A stretch of 64,000 nt of DNA, taken from positions 62,001 to 126,000 of the forward strand of contig CALUPH010000005.1 in the NCBI GenBank assembly GCA_944322615.1, written 5' to 3'. Source of the stretch: Candidatus Gastranaerophilales bacterium (lineage in GTDB: Bacteria; Cyanobacteriota; Vampirovibrionia; Gastranaerophilales; Gastranaerophilaceae). How positions within the stretch are numbered: the first letter of the stretch is position 1; each line of letters begins with the position of its first letter. The position numbers and the translations under genes are program-made. The notes beneath the pieces are model-generated. The model saw nothing but the letters and a program-made list of their open reading frames with translations, made no database searches and had not been told where the DNA came from. This document shows positions 18,068 through 25,906 of the stretch, one piece after another.

Positions 18068-19789
18068 CTATGTATATAAAGGTTTTAATTTTTTCTCTTG
18101 TTGAGGTATTACACCTTCTTCTATCGGAAGATAAACTCTATAATCGATTACCGGGAAGCAATTATCTATAGATTCTATTTTCTTTAATTCTTCCTCGTTA
18201 ATGTTGCCTGATTCAATCATATCAGCAATTAAAGTAAATCTTTCAACATGTTCATTGAATCTATCTGTTGCATAGTCTTTTGCTTGCCATGTTGTTATAA
18301 GGAAAGGCCAATCTGAACTTTGCAATAGTAAGTTTTCTCTTGCCAATTGATTTAAAGCTCTATGTAATAGTTTATCTTCAGGAATTTTTTCATACTTAGA
18401 AACAATATCTATGATTCTTTTTTCACAGGCATGAATTATAGGCCACATCCATTCTGTTAAGTGATTTAACCAAACATAGAAATGACCGCCTTGTCCCCAA
18501 GATGATTCAGGAATTTGAATAGTATCAACAGGTGGATGCTTTTCTAAATATTCACCTGCAGTACATCTTTCAATTTCAGGTACAAAATTATTTAGCTTTC
18601 TGATAACTTGTTTTATGAATTCAACACCTTCAAACCACCAGTGACCATATAATTCAGTATCAAATGAAACCATTAAAAGACCTTCTTTCCCTGTAGCTTT
18701 TTTGTGGTCATTTAAAAGATGGAATAAAAGTGTAGTGTAGTGGTCAGAATTAGAATTAACTTGATTCATAGCTAATACAGGATCGTATAACATTTTATCA
18801 CCTAAGTCAGTAGTTGGCGATGTAATTCTCCAGTAATTCATACCTGATTTATCATCTTTTTTATGGAATTCTCTATAAACACCATCGCCGGGGTATCCAT
18901 CTGCAGCAGACCAAACTTGGAAGCCTGCTCTGTCGTTTCTACCCATTACAGCAACTTGTGCATCAGGTAACCAATATGCAGAATAAGTATCATATCCTGT
19001 TGCTTCTCTTTGTGGTAGAGGAATATACTCAATATTTCCATAAATGCCTACAACTCTTCTGTTTCCAACAGAGTTACCACCTTCAATTACGTGAGATTCA
19101 GTAAAGAAATATTCAATATCATTATTCTGTAGAGTTACTTCTATAGCAGGTCTCCATTTCTTTTGACCATCTTTTCCGACAAATTCATATCCTTGTCTAT
19201 ATGCACACTCAGGAAGCCAAGCACCTTTTGCCTTTTTACCGAATAATCTTTTTGTTGTATCTGAACCTACTTTAAATTGTGCATTTAAGTTTGAATCAGT
19301 TGCCAATAATGGTGAAAAACCGTGTGTTGCACCTGATGTTGTAATTTCAATACAACCTAAATCTTGATATTTTTTAAATGCTGAAATTAAATCCATATTG
19401 TATTTATTTACAAAAGAATCTTTTATATGGTTAAACCAATCATAATAATATTTTGCTAAATATTTTAAATGTTGAGAATGTTCAACCTTTGGATCTGGAT
19501 ATCTGTCTAAATCTTTTGATACAGCTTCAATTCTTGAATCAAGATATTCAACAAATCCTTGTTTTAAATGTTCATCATTTAACTGTTCAGCTAAAATCGG
19601 AGTTATTCCGACTGTTAATTTTGCTTTGATACCTTCTTCTTCATATAATTCTGATATTGCATTTAATAGCGGAACATATGTTTCAGACATACATTCGTAC
19701 AAATTTTCTTCACCAAATGGCCACATACCAGCCATTCTGTAGTACGGAAGATGTGAATGCAACATAAATACAAATGATCCTACTGTCAT
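18068..19789 (-). CDS. GH57 1,4-alpha-glucan branching enzyme
   Basis: 573 aa, close to the size of GH57 branching enzymes of cyanobacteria and Thermus. It starts with the family strand G-S-F-V-F-M-L-H-S-H-L-P (H11, H13). The catalytic nucleophile is E194 in G-A-W-L-P-E-C-A-Y, and the acid is D377 in S-F-D-T-E-L-Y-G-H-W-W-F-E-G. The C-terminal part is the DUF1957 helical domain. It would form alpha-1,6 branches in glycogen. GH57 also includes 4-alpha-glucanotransferases and amylopullulanases, but DUF1957 and the motif set favour branching. No other glycogen genes are in the window. It converges with the VWA triplet. Confidence 0.82.
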   Translation of the reverse strand: MTVGSFVFMLHSHLPYYRMAGMWPFGEENLYECMSETYVPLLNAISELYEEEGIKAKLTVGITPILAEQLNDEHLKQGFVEYLDSRIEAVSKDLDRYPDPKVEHSQHLKYLAKYYYDWFNHIKDSFVNKYNMDLISAFKKYQDLGCIEITTSGATHGFSPLLATDSNLNAQFKVGSDTTKRLFGKKAKGAWLPECAYRQGYEFVGKDGQKKWRPAIEVTLQNNDIEYFFTESHVIEGGNSVGNRRVVGIYGNIEYIPLPQREATGYDTYSAYWLPDAQVAVMGRNDRAGFQVWSAADGYPGDGVYREFHKKDDKSGMNYWRITSPTTDLGDKMLYDPVLAMNQVNSNSDHYTTLLFHLLNDHKKATGKEGLLMVSFDTELYGHWWFEGVEFIKQVIRKLNNFVPEIERCTAGEYLEKHPPVDTIQIPESSWGQGGHFYVWLNHLTEWMWPIIHACEKRIIDIVSKYEKIPEDKLLHRALNQLARENLLLQSSDWPFLITTWQAKDYATDRFNEHVERFTLIADMIESGNINEEELKKIESIDNCFPVIDYRVYLPIEEGVIPQQEKKLKPLYT

Positions 19790-19950
19790 AAAAACCTCCG
19801 ATTTTCTAATTATATTAATTTATATCATAAATTAAATAAAAATATAACCCTAGAGAACTAATTCGCAAGTATTGTTTACAAAAGTTCTAACTTTTAAATT
19901 TTTTAGCAAATTTTTTATATTTTATCGTTAATAAAGAAAAGGATAATATT

Positions 19951-20934
19951 ATGAAAATTAATGCTATATCAAGTTTATATTCAATAAATGTGAATACTAA
20001 TAAAAAAAATATTGGCTGTAAGTATTCAATACCACATGACACATTCGTAAAAACTTGTAGTTTTAGTGGTAAAAGAAATGATGTTGATAAGCAATCATAT
20101 ACAGAACTCGAAAAATGGTCATCTGAAACCGGTTTTTTGGATAAAGTTAGAGAAATTGATGAAAAAACAGGACAAATTTTAGGTTCAGGTTTTGAAGGGA
20201 TTACATTTGGTATTCCAGGTACAGATAATTGGGTCCTAAAAAAATATAATAGAGGAAATTTTATAGCAATACCAAACGAAGCCCCAAAATTGGTGAGAGT
20301 TGAAGATTTTTCACCCGAATTAAATGTAGGACAAACAATAGCTAGAGTTGAAATACCTGGCGGGAGCAGATATTCTTATATTTATTATGTTTTAAAAAGA
20401 CAAACAGGTGAGTCAATTGGTGTTCCATTGTCTTATTCGGATGATATGTCAGATATAAATGTAAAAACACATATTAATACATTAAAAACTTTGGCAAATG
20501 CACCACAAGAAACTTTTAATAAATGTATTAAAGATATAGCATATGTTACACAACAAGGATATGAATTTGATTGTGGGAATCCATATAATTTTATGTTTGA
20601 TAAAGAAAAGAATCATATAAATTTTGTAGATATTAACGATAAAAAAAGAGATGAAAATACACAATTTGGTGAAGTTTTATATTCACTCTTAGATGGAAAT
20701 TTTGCGATTAATTTTAGTAAATCTGACTGTGATCAAACTATAAAAGATGAAGCAAATAAACTTTCAAATGAAATAATAAGAAAATTCTTTGCTGCAATGA
20801 TACAAAGTAATTCAAAATTTAGTTTAGGAACTTATTTCAACAATTTATTAGAATCGAGCTTGTTAGATGAAACATTAGGCTGTACAGATAAAGAAGATAA
20901 GATAAATAAATTGAGATTAATGAATTTAATATAA
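19951..20934 (+). CDS. Small protein-kinase-like protein with S-F-S-G N-terminal motif
   Basis: 327 aa, not a family I can name with certainty. Residues 1-45 are Asn/Ser-rich with C-S-F-S-G (36-40). Then come kinase-like landmarks: glycine loop L-G-S-G-F-E-G-I-T-F (77-86), lysine in W-V-L-K-K-Y (94-99), hinge-like V-L-K-R-Q-T-G-E-S-I (147-156), and a catalytic-loop-like D-C-G-N-P-Y-N (207-213) followed by I-N-F-V-D (223-227) in the DFG position. The strict D-x-x-x-x-N spacing is off by one, so activity is doubtful. There is almost no activation loop, as in compact effector kinases of the OspG/NleH type. Ribosome-binding site AAAAGG precedes the start. Transcribed alone ahead of ssrA. Confidence 0.55.
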   Translation: MKINAISSLYSINVNTNKKNIGCKYSIPHDTFVKTCSFSGKRNDVDKQSYTELEKWSSETGFLDKVREIDEKTGQILGSGFEGITFGIPGTDNWVLKKYNRGNFIAIPNEAPKLVRVEDFSPELNVGQTIARVEIPGGSRYSYIYYVLKRQTGESIGVPLSYSDDMSDINVKTHINTLKTLANAPQETFNKCIKDIAYVTQQGYEFDCGNPYNFMFDKEKNHINFVDINDKKRDENTQFGEVLYSLLDGNFAINFSKSDCDQTIKDEANKLSNEIIRKFFAAMIQSNSKFSLGTYFNNLLESSLLDETLGCTDKEDKINKLRLMNLI

Positions 20935-20943
20935 TCAGATAAG

Positions 20944-20972
20944 TTGAAAAAGAGCATAAAATCAAGTAAAAT
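20944..20972 (+). promoter_or_regulatory. Probable sigma-70-type promoter of ssrA
   Basis: TTGAAA (20944-20949), a 17-bp spacer and TAAAAT (20967-20972) lie about 26 bases before the mature tmRNA 5' end. Confidence 0.45.
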
Positions 20973-20998
20973 TAAAAAGTACTTTGACAATTAAATAT

Positions 20999-21388
20999 GG
21001 GGACGTTTTGGATTTGACGGGTGGATTGGTGTAATCAGGCTGCGGGTCTCAGCGCTGTTCTGAGTTATCAACGAGCAAATTAAAATAAACGCTACAAATA
21101 ACGTAGTAAAAGCTGATTTTTCTAGAGTAAGAGCTCTAGCTGCGTAAGCGCAGTTCAGCCGTTGTGTCAGACCATCTTGCCGTTTGGCATAGCGAAAACA
21201 TGCAAGATGCAGTTCGGTAATGAAAGTAGCCGAATTAAGACAAACTTTCAAGCTGCGTATCAGTCTAAACTGCTCTGATAAATAAAAGGAAAGGATCGTG
21301 CCGTAATTTATCGAGATTAACAGACCTACACTCGTAGACGCAGGTTTATATCCCATTCCGGACGAGAGTTCGAATCTCTCCGTCTCCA
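20999..21388 (+). ncRNA. ssrA: tmRNA (transfer-messenger RNA)
   Basis: The 5' end GGGGACG pairs with 3' CGTCTCC to make the acceptor stem, and GTTCGAATC near the 3' end is the T-loop. Discriminator A is at 21388; CCA is not encoded. The tag reading frame runs from GCT at 21091 to TAA at 21145-21147 and encodes A-T-N-N-V-V-K-A-D-F-S-R-V-R-A-L-A-A, ending in the usual A-L-A-A protease signal. The resume codon (GCT, Ala) is inferred. It is a one-piece tmRNA. It rescues stalled ribosomes with SmpB (not in the window). The long minus-strand reading frame across this gene is spurious. Confidence 0.95.
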
Positions 21389-21395
21389 AATTTAA

Positions 21396-21427
21396 AAAGA
21401 AGAGACCGACTGTGGACTCTTTTTTTG
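21396..21427 (+). terminator. Probable terminator of ssrA
   Basis: An AGAG-CC / GG-CTCT imperfect stem with a T7 run starts a few bases behind the tmRNA 3' end. Confidence 0.55.
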
Positions 21428-21577
21428 TACCAAAATCAAGGTCTTTATATACAAGAATGAAAAAAAATTGTAATATGGAGAATAACAAAAATTTTAAGAA
21501 TTAAGATGAAAAAGATTTTAATTTTTAAAATAAGAGAGGGAAGTTGAAGAGATATTTTACTTTCTAAAAAATAAGAT

Positions 21578-21611
21578 AAAGCTGATGTGGTAAAGACCAT
21601 ATCAGCTTTTT
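21578..21611 (+). terminator. Strong hairpin terminator before the TPR-like gene
   Basis: A 13-bp stem (AAGCTGATGTGGT / ACCATATCAGCTT, one G-T pair) with loop AAAG and a T-run, about 32 bases before the next start codon. It may end read-through from ssrA or act as an attenuator. Confidence 0.65.
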
Positions 21612-21642
21612 GCGTTTTAAGACATTTAATAAGGTTTATACG

Positions 21643-22683
21643 ATGAGTGACGAGAATAAGAATATAGAAAATGTTGGGCGAAAACCAAACCTACCAACTA
21701 AAATATTACGAAGTGTAATAGTATTTATATTGTTTCCATTTTTTTTAACAATCTTAGTTGATTATTTATATGAATATAACATATATAAGGGGAATTTTGA
21801 AACAGCATATAAATTGCAAAAAAAAATGTTTTACTTAACTAATATATCTTTATTAAAATATTCAACTTCTCATTTTCTGTATTGGACAAGAATGACAAAT
21901 ATAAAATTTATGTGTGGAAACTTAAAATATACTTTAAGTGAAAAAAAATTAATAGTTTCAGAATTAGAAAAATTAAAAAAAGAAAATTCTGAATTGTACT
22001 TTAATAATATCCTAGATATTGCATTTATTAGTTTTTTAATTGGAAATTACTCTGAAGCACACTTGTATTTAAATAAAGTTTTAAATGAGAACTCTAATAA
22101 TAATTATAATCTATATGGAAAGAGTATGAATTTATACCTTTTAATGGGGTATGAAGATATAGCCACAAAATATTATACTCATTATGTAGAATCAAATCCT
22201 AAAAATTCATATGATATTTATTCAAAACAAATTAATATACTTCAGTATAATCTTATAAAGAATAATATAAACAATTGTAATATAGATATAAATTTAATTG
22301 AAAATTTTCTTAAAACAGAGCCTATGCTAATAACAAAGATTCATATATATTTGAATCTTGCAGAGTATTATGCAAAAAAAGAGAAATTAACAGAAAGTCA
22401 GTATTATTTAAATTTAGTCCAAAAACATTTAAACGAAAGAATTTCTGAATTTGATTATACAAAATTACTTTTAACAATTTCGAGAATAAGAAATATCTAT
22501 GATAAGAATTATACTATATTCTTATTAGAAAAAAATTTAAAAGAATCTAGTAATATTTATTCAAAAAACAAAAGCAACCTTCTTCATTCCTGTTCCAAAT
22601 ATTATATCCAAAAATTGAAATCAGATGAAATACAAAAAAATATATTATGTGAAAATCTTTCTAAAATAGGAGGAAATTATTAA
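21643..22683 (+). CDS. Single-pass membrane protein with TPR-like helices, unknown
   Basis: 346 aa from the ATG at 21643 (AAGG ten bases upstream); an in-frame TTG at 21610 lies in the terminator hairpin and is unlikely. One transmembrane helix (about residues 22-42, I-V-F-I-L-F-P-F-F-L-T-I-L-V) follows a short cytoplasmic N-terminus. The rest is helical, with repeated A-Y/Y-L/L-N-K patterns like degenerate TPR units, probably outside the cytoplasm. I do not recognise a family. Composition is very Asn/Lys/Ile rich, even for this genome. It lies in the accessory pocket between ssrA and tRNA-Phe. Confidence 0.65.
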   Translation: MSDENKNIENVGRKPNLPTKILRSVIVFILFPFFLTILVDYLYEYNIYKGNFETAYKLQKKMFYLTNISLLKYSTSHFLYWTRMTNIKFMCGNLKYTLSEKKLIVSELEKLKKENSELYFNNILDIAFISFLIGNYSEAHLYLNKVLNENSNNNYNLYGKSMNLYLLMGYEDIATKYYTHYVESNPKNSYDIYSKQINILQYNLIKNNINNCNIDINLIENFLKTEPMLITKIHIYLNLAEYYAKKEKLTESQYYLNLVQKHLNERISEFDYTKLLLTISRIRNIYDKNYTIFLLEKNLKESSNIYSKNKSNLLHSCSKYYIQKLKSDEIQKNILCENLSKIGGNY

Positions 22684-22704
22684 TGAATACATTAGATAAA
22701 GTAA

Positions 22705-22745
22705 GTAGGTTGGGTTTTGGGGTACACTTCAAAAACCCAACCTAC
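22705..22745. repeat. Solo IS-end-like hairpin
   Basis: A perfect 14-bp stem GTAGGTTGGGTTTT / AAAACCCAACCTAC encloses a loop GGGGTACACTTCA. The complement contains TTGAAGTGTACCCCAAAA, which is also in the terminal repeat of the IS3 remnant at 23371. The preceding GTAAGTAGGTTGGG is also found in front of that element. It looks like a solo end, or a small non-autonomous relative. Confidence 0.6.
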
Positions 22746-22822
22746 AGCTGCCTATTGCAGGGTAAAGCCAACAAGTGGAAATCCAAATCCCGAACAGGTT
22801 AATAATTAAAGGAAGAAGCTTT

Positions 22823-23338
22823 ATGATTATTCTAGAAAATCCTATGAGTTTAGCAATAATAATTTCGATTATTCTATTTATGTATAGTTATTTAATTTGT
22901 TTTATAAATAACAAAATTATCGAAAGTAAATATGGTTCAATAATTGGTTATAAAAAACCAAGCGTATTAGTATCATTAGTGACACCATTTTTTATTATGT
23001 ATTATTACTTTGATAACATTTTTCCGAAAATTATGAAATATGGCCAAAATTTTGTTGAACTTAATGTATTGTTTATAATTCTTGCTATTTGGTGTTTACT
23101 AGCTATGTTTTTGCTTATTTTTATCTGTTCTAGTAACGTGATAGTTATAGAGGATAAAATTCTGTTTATAATATTTTTTAAAAAATTTAAGGAAATATCT
23201 ATGAATGATATTAAATATGTTACAAATGGTCAACAAGGCACAATTTTATTGATAATGAAAGACAATTCTTCTAAACCAATTCCTATTAAATATAATAATA
23301 AGAAAGTTGTGGAAAAAATTAATAGTTTACTTAAATAA
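22823..23338 (+). CDS. Small multi-pass membrane protein with C-terminal PH-like segment, unknown
   Basis: 171 aa from the ATG at 22823, which has AAAGGAAG eight bases upstream; an earlier in-frame start (22775) lacks such a site. Hydrophobic segments lie at about 6-26, 46-66 and 82-106. The C-terminal 65 residues (V-I-V-I-E-D-K-I-L-F, then K-E-I-S-M-N-D-I-K-Y-V, ending K-V-V-E-K-I-N-S-L-L) have the strand-strand-helix look of bacterial PH domains in small membrane proteins. I cannot assign a function. It is the gene just before the IS3 remnant. Confidence 0.6.
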   Translation: MIILENPMSLAIIISIILFMYSYLICFINNKIIESKYGSIIGYKKPSVLVSLVTPFFIMYYYFDNIFPKIMKYGQNFVELNVLFIILAIWCLLAMFLLIFICSSNVIVIEDKILFIIFFKKFKEISMNDIKYVTNGQQGTILLIMKDNSSKPIPIKYNNKKVVEKINSLLK

Positions 23339-23370
23339 GGAAATTTACTATGGTTAATCTTAGTAAGTAG

Positions 23371-23745
23371 GTTGGGCATATTTGAAGTGTACCCCAAAAA
23401 CTATAATCAATCAGTAGGATGATTGTAAATACTGTCTAAATCCATTAGGTGTCATTTTGTTTAACCCCCATTGGTACCTTCTTGTATTGTAATAATATAT
23501 GTATTTATCTATTTTGTCACGTATTTCTTCCAAAGTTTTACACTCCTTGTATTCTACTTCGTCTTTTAAATGTCCAAAGAAACTCTCTATTGGTGCATTA
23601 TCTAAACAATTACCACTTCTCGACATTGAACGGGCTAAATTTAATTGTTTTCTCATATTTTTTCTCCTTTATTTTTTATTATTATATGTGAAACTTGCCT
23701 ACTGATTGATTACGTTTTTGTGGGTACACTTCATATTTGCCCAAC
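23371..23745 (-). mobile_element. Internally deleted IS3-family element (375 bp) with long terminal inverted repeats
   Basis: The terminal repeats are about 48 bp: 23371-23418 and the complement of 23698-23745, both beginning GTTGGGCA, sharing GAAGTGTACCC and ending AATCAATCAGTAGG, with a few mismatches. Between them lies one short frame carrying only the end of an IS3 OrfB transposase. I see no clear target-site duplication. It cannot transpose by itself but may be mobilised by a full copy elsewhere. Confidence 0.75.
23411..23656 (-). pseudogene. IS3 transposase remnant: start fused to OrfB C-terminus
   Basis: 81 codons, ATG preceded by AAAGGAG (7-base spacing). The first few residues (M-R-K-Q-L-N) look like an IS3 OrfA start. 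From about residue 10 it reads S-M-S-R-S-G-N-C-L-D-N-A-P-I-E-S-F-F, the rve C-terminal block with the last catalytic Glu, and continues to Y-Y-N-T-R-R and the usual end. The D-D part of the DDE site and all of the middle are gone. The simplest reading is one internal deletion joining orfA to orfB in frame. The stop lies within the terminal repeat. Confidence 0.78.
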
Positions 23746-23893
23746 AAAATAAATATTGTGTTAATATCAAAATTTAAAAATGTTAGAAAATTAATTATGA
23801 ATAATCAATCTTAATGTTAAAAATATTCAAATTGCATGTTTATTTATAACATAACCCAAAGGTGAGATTTTTTCGTTAACGCATAAACGGGCA
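23746..23893. other. Non-coding stretch after IS remnant
   Basis: AT-rich sequence between the IS3 remnant and the duplicated tRNA end. I see no gene, promoter pair or terminator here. Confidence 0.5.
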
Positions 23894-23913
23894 GTTAAAT
23901 GGTGCCACGTCTC
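23894..23913 (-). repeat. Duplicate of tRNA-Phe 3' end (att-like repeat)
   Basis: GTTAAATGGTGCCACGTCTC is identical to 24024-24043, which is the 3' end of tRNA-Phe plus 6 bases behind it. A 3'-end duplication beside a tRNA is the usual scar of a tRNA-targeting integrase. The 110 bases between hold an AAAACGAT/ATCGTTTT hairpin but no gene. Confidence 0.65.
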
Positions 23914-24002
23914 ACTCTGCCGAACAAAACGATTAAGTATCGTTTTGTGAGAGGGGAGAACCCTAATTTACGAAGTAAATTTGCGTGAGATTTCGAGACA
24001 AT

Positions 24003-24026
24003 AAAAAAACAGGCATTTAGCCTGTT
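24003..24026 (-). terminator. Terminator of tRNA-Phe
   Basis: The 7-bp stem AACAGGC / GCCTGTT with T7 on the minus strand ends 4 bases from the tRNA 3' end. Confidence 0.8.
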
Positions 24027-24029
24027 AAA

Positions 24030-24105
24030 TGGTGCCACGTCTCGGAATCGAACCAAGGACACAGGGATTTTCAGTCCCTTGCTCTACCAACTGAGCTAAC
24101 GTGGC
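24030..24105 (-). tRNA. tRNA-Phe (anticodon GAA)
   Basis: 76 nt with CCA encoded. Acceptor GCCACGT pairs with ACGTGGC; the D-loop has AGCTCAGTTGGTAGAGC, the anticodon loop CTGAAAA gives GAA, and the T-loop is GGTTCGATTCC. It is a single gene with its own terminator. Its 3' end is duplicated 130 bp away. Confidence 0.96.
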
Positions 24106-24194
24106 TCAACCTTATGTAAATATAATATCAATTAAATGTTATTAGTCAACATATTTTTTTATAAAGCAAATAAAATACCAAAATAATGTTTACT

Positions 24195-25241
24195 TTAGTT
24201 GTAAAGATTGTCTTTTCTCATACTATCACTATAAATATATTCGGAATATGAATAAACTTTAGTATTTATTTTCATTTTTTTTATAAAATATTCAAGACCA
24301 AATTTTGATAACAAGCATGATGTAATTATTGTCTTGTTTTCAATATCTTGTTTTTTATAAAATACATCTTTAAAAAGCTTATCAGCAAGTTTTCTATGTT
24401 TTAAAAGGATAAAATTTTCCATCAAAGAACAATTGCCTTTTTTATTTAATGTTTTTATTTCTTTAGAAAGATAACATTCATCATTTCTTATTAAAGGTTT
24501 ATGATATACATAAGAGTTATTAGAAGTTAATTCAAAATTATTTAGTTTTAATAAATCATCAAATCTTATTAACTTTTCTTTTAGTTCAGGAATTCTTTTT
24601 AATGTTTCATAGCAAGAGTCACAAGAACAAACTATATATTTAATATCAGAAGAGACAGAATCAATGATTTTACTTGAATTCTGTTGAAACGACTTCAAGT
24701 CACCATCACTTAGATAGGGTAAGCCACAACATAATGATGAAGTTTTAACTACTCTATAACCTAATTTTTCTAAAATATTTAATGTTGCATTTTTATCAGA
24801 TGGATTAACATATTTATTTATACATCCTTGGAAATATAGAATATTTTCTTTATTTAAATTTTTACTTTGTTTTTTTTCTCTTTTCACCTGAATATTTTTT
24901 TTACGTATTTTATAAGTCAATAAAATAAAAAGAAAAATAATTGAAAAAGGTAAAAAACTATATTTATAATTATTTTGAGATTTTAATAAAGTAAAAATTT
25001 CTCTTGCATCAATATTACTTGGGCAAAAACTCTTACATAAGTTGCAATTTAGACATAAATCCAAGTCTTTAATAAATTTTGTGCTTAGTTTTTTATTGAA
25101 ATTATAAAAATTATTCAAGACAATATATCTTCCTCTTGATAGATACATCTCATTTTTTGTAGAAAGATATATTGGGCATACTGATTGACAAAGCCCACAT
25201 TTTGAACATTTATAAACTTCTTCTTTTATATCAATATCCAT
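24195..25241 (-). CDS. (Fe-S)-binding protein with two ferredoxin sites and CCG domain (GlcF/HdrD/GlpC-like)
   Basis: 348 aa from ATG at 25241; an in-frame TTG lies 6 codons earlier. Two [4Fe-4S] motifs open the protein (C-S-K-C-G-L-C-Q-S-V-C-P and C-L-N-C-N-L-C-K-S-F-C-P). A hydrophobic stretch of about 19 residues (near 95-113) follows, probably a membrane anchor. The first CCG motif is intact: F-Q-G-C, C-C-G-L-P, C-S-C-D-S-C. The second is degraded, with only scattered cysteines (D-E-C-Y, T-S-C-L). Family members pass electrons from a flavin dehydrogenase subunit to a quinone or heterodisulfide. No dehydrogenase partner is beside it, so the donor is unknown. It is divergent from lptC. Confidence 0.75.
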   Translation of the reverse strand: MDIDIKEEVYKCSKCGLCQSVCPIYLSTKNEMYLSRGRYIVLNNFYNFNKKLSTKFIKDLDLCLNCNLCKSFCPSNIDAREIFTLLKSQNNYKYSFLPFSIIFLFILLTYKIRKKNIQVKREKKQSKNLNKENILYFQGCINKYVNPSDKNATLNILEKLGYRVVKTSSLCCGLPYLSDGDLKSFQQNSSKIIDSVSSDIKYIVCSCDSCYETLKRIPELKEKLIRFDDLLKLNNFELTSNNSYVYHKPLIRNDECYLSKEIKTLNKKGNCSLMENFILLKHRKLADKLFKDVFYKKQDIENKTIITSCLLSKFGLEYFIKKMKINTKVYSYSEYIYSDSMRKDNLYN

Positions 25242-25314
25242 AATAAAATTATCTAACAAAATAAATTGGTATACAATTGCATTTTATTTCTAATTATATG
25301 ATAATTATTAAAAT

Positions 25315-25893
25315 ATGATGGGTAAAAGTATGTTTAAAAGTAAAAAGAATATAGCATATTTTTCATTGTTTGCAATTATTTTTATAGGTTGCTTATGGTC
25401 ATTTATTTATGCAGGAATGATTACAAAATCGTTTAAAAACAAGCTTGTTGATCAAACTTACAAAAATAAAGAAGCTAATATAGAAAATCTGCTTGTTACA
25501 GAAACAAAAGACGGACAAAAGTTGTGGGAATTATATGCTGATACTGGTATGTATACTGATTCCGATAATGTTGTGCTCTTAGAAAATTTGATAGGAAACT
25601 TTTATGATGAAGATAAAGTAAAAGCCAGTTTTAAAGCAGATAAAGGCACATATAACGCAACAAAAAAGCAAATTATTTTATATGATAATGTACTTTTAGT
25701 GTATAAAGATGGTACAAACATTGGTACTGAAAGACTAACTTATTCCGGTAAAGATGAAGATATCATTGCAGAAGGTAATGTTAGAATAGAAAAGCCGGGA
25801 GAAGCTGTTATTATTGGAAACAAAGCGGTTTTAGACGGTAATTATTCTGATTTTCATATAGTCGGAAGAACTCAAACTCAGTTTTATATGTAA
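25315..25893 (+). CDS. lptC: LPS export periplasmic protein LptC
   Basis: 192 aa. One N-terminal transmembrane helix (about 13-34) anchors a periplasmic beta-jellyroll of repeated strands (K-A-S-F-K-A-D-K-G-T-Y-N, I-I-L-Y-D-N-V, I-I-A-E-G-N-V-R-I-E), the LptC/OstA pattern. It would bridge the LptB2FG exporter in the inner membrane to LptA. A following LptA-like gene 13 bases downstream supports the assignment. Three in-frame ATGs lie at the start; I kept the first. The pair shows that the cell has an outer membrane with LPS-like lipid. LptBFG and LptD are not in the window. Confidence 0.82.
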   Translation: MMGKSMFKSKKNIAYFSLFAIIFIGCLWSFIYAGMITKSFKNKLVDQTYKNKEANIENLLVTETKDGQKLWELYADTGMYTDSDNVVLLENLIGNFYDEDKVKASFKADKGTYNATKKQIILYDNVLLVYKDGTNIGTERLTYSGKDEDIIAEGNVRIEKPGEAVIIGNKAVLDGNYSDFHIVGRTQTQFYM

Positions 25894-25906
25894 AGATAGG
25901 CAAGGT

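Noticed and set aside
20991-21488. 165-codon minus-strand reading frame
   Set aside because: It is antisense to tmRNA, whose acceptor stem, T-loop and tag frame are clear.
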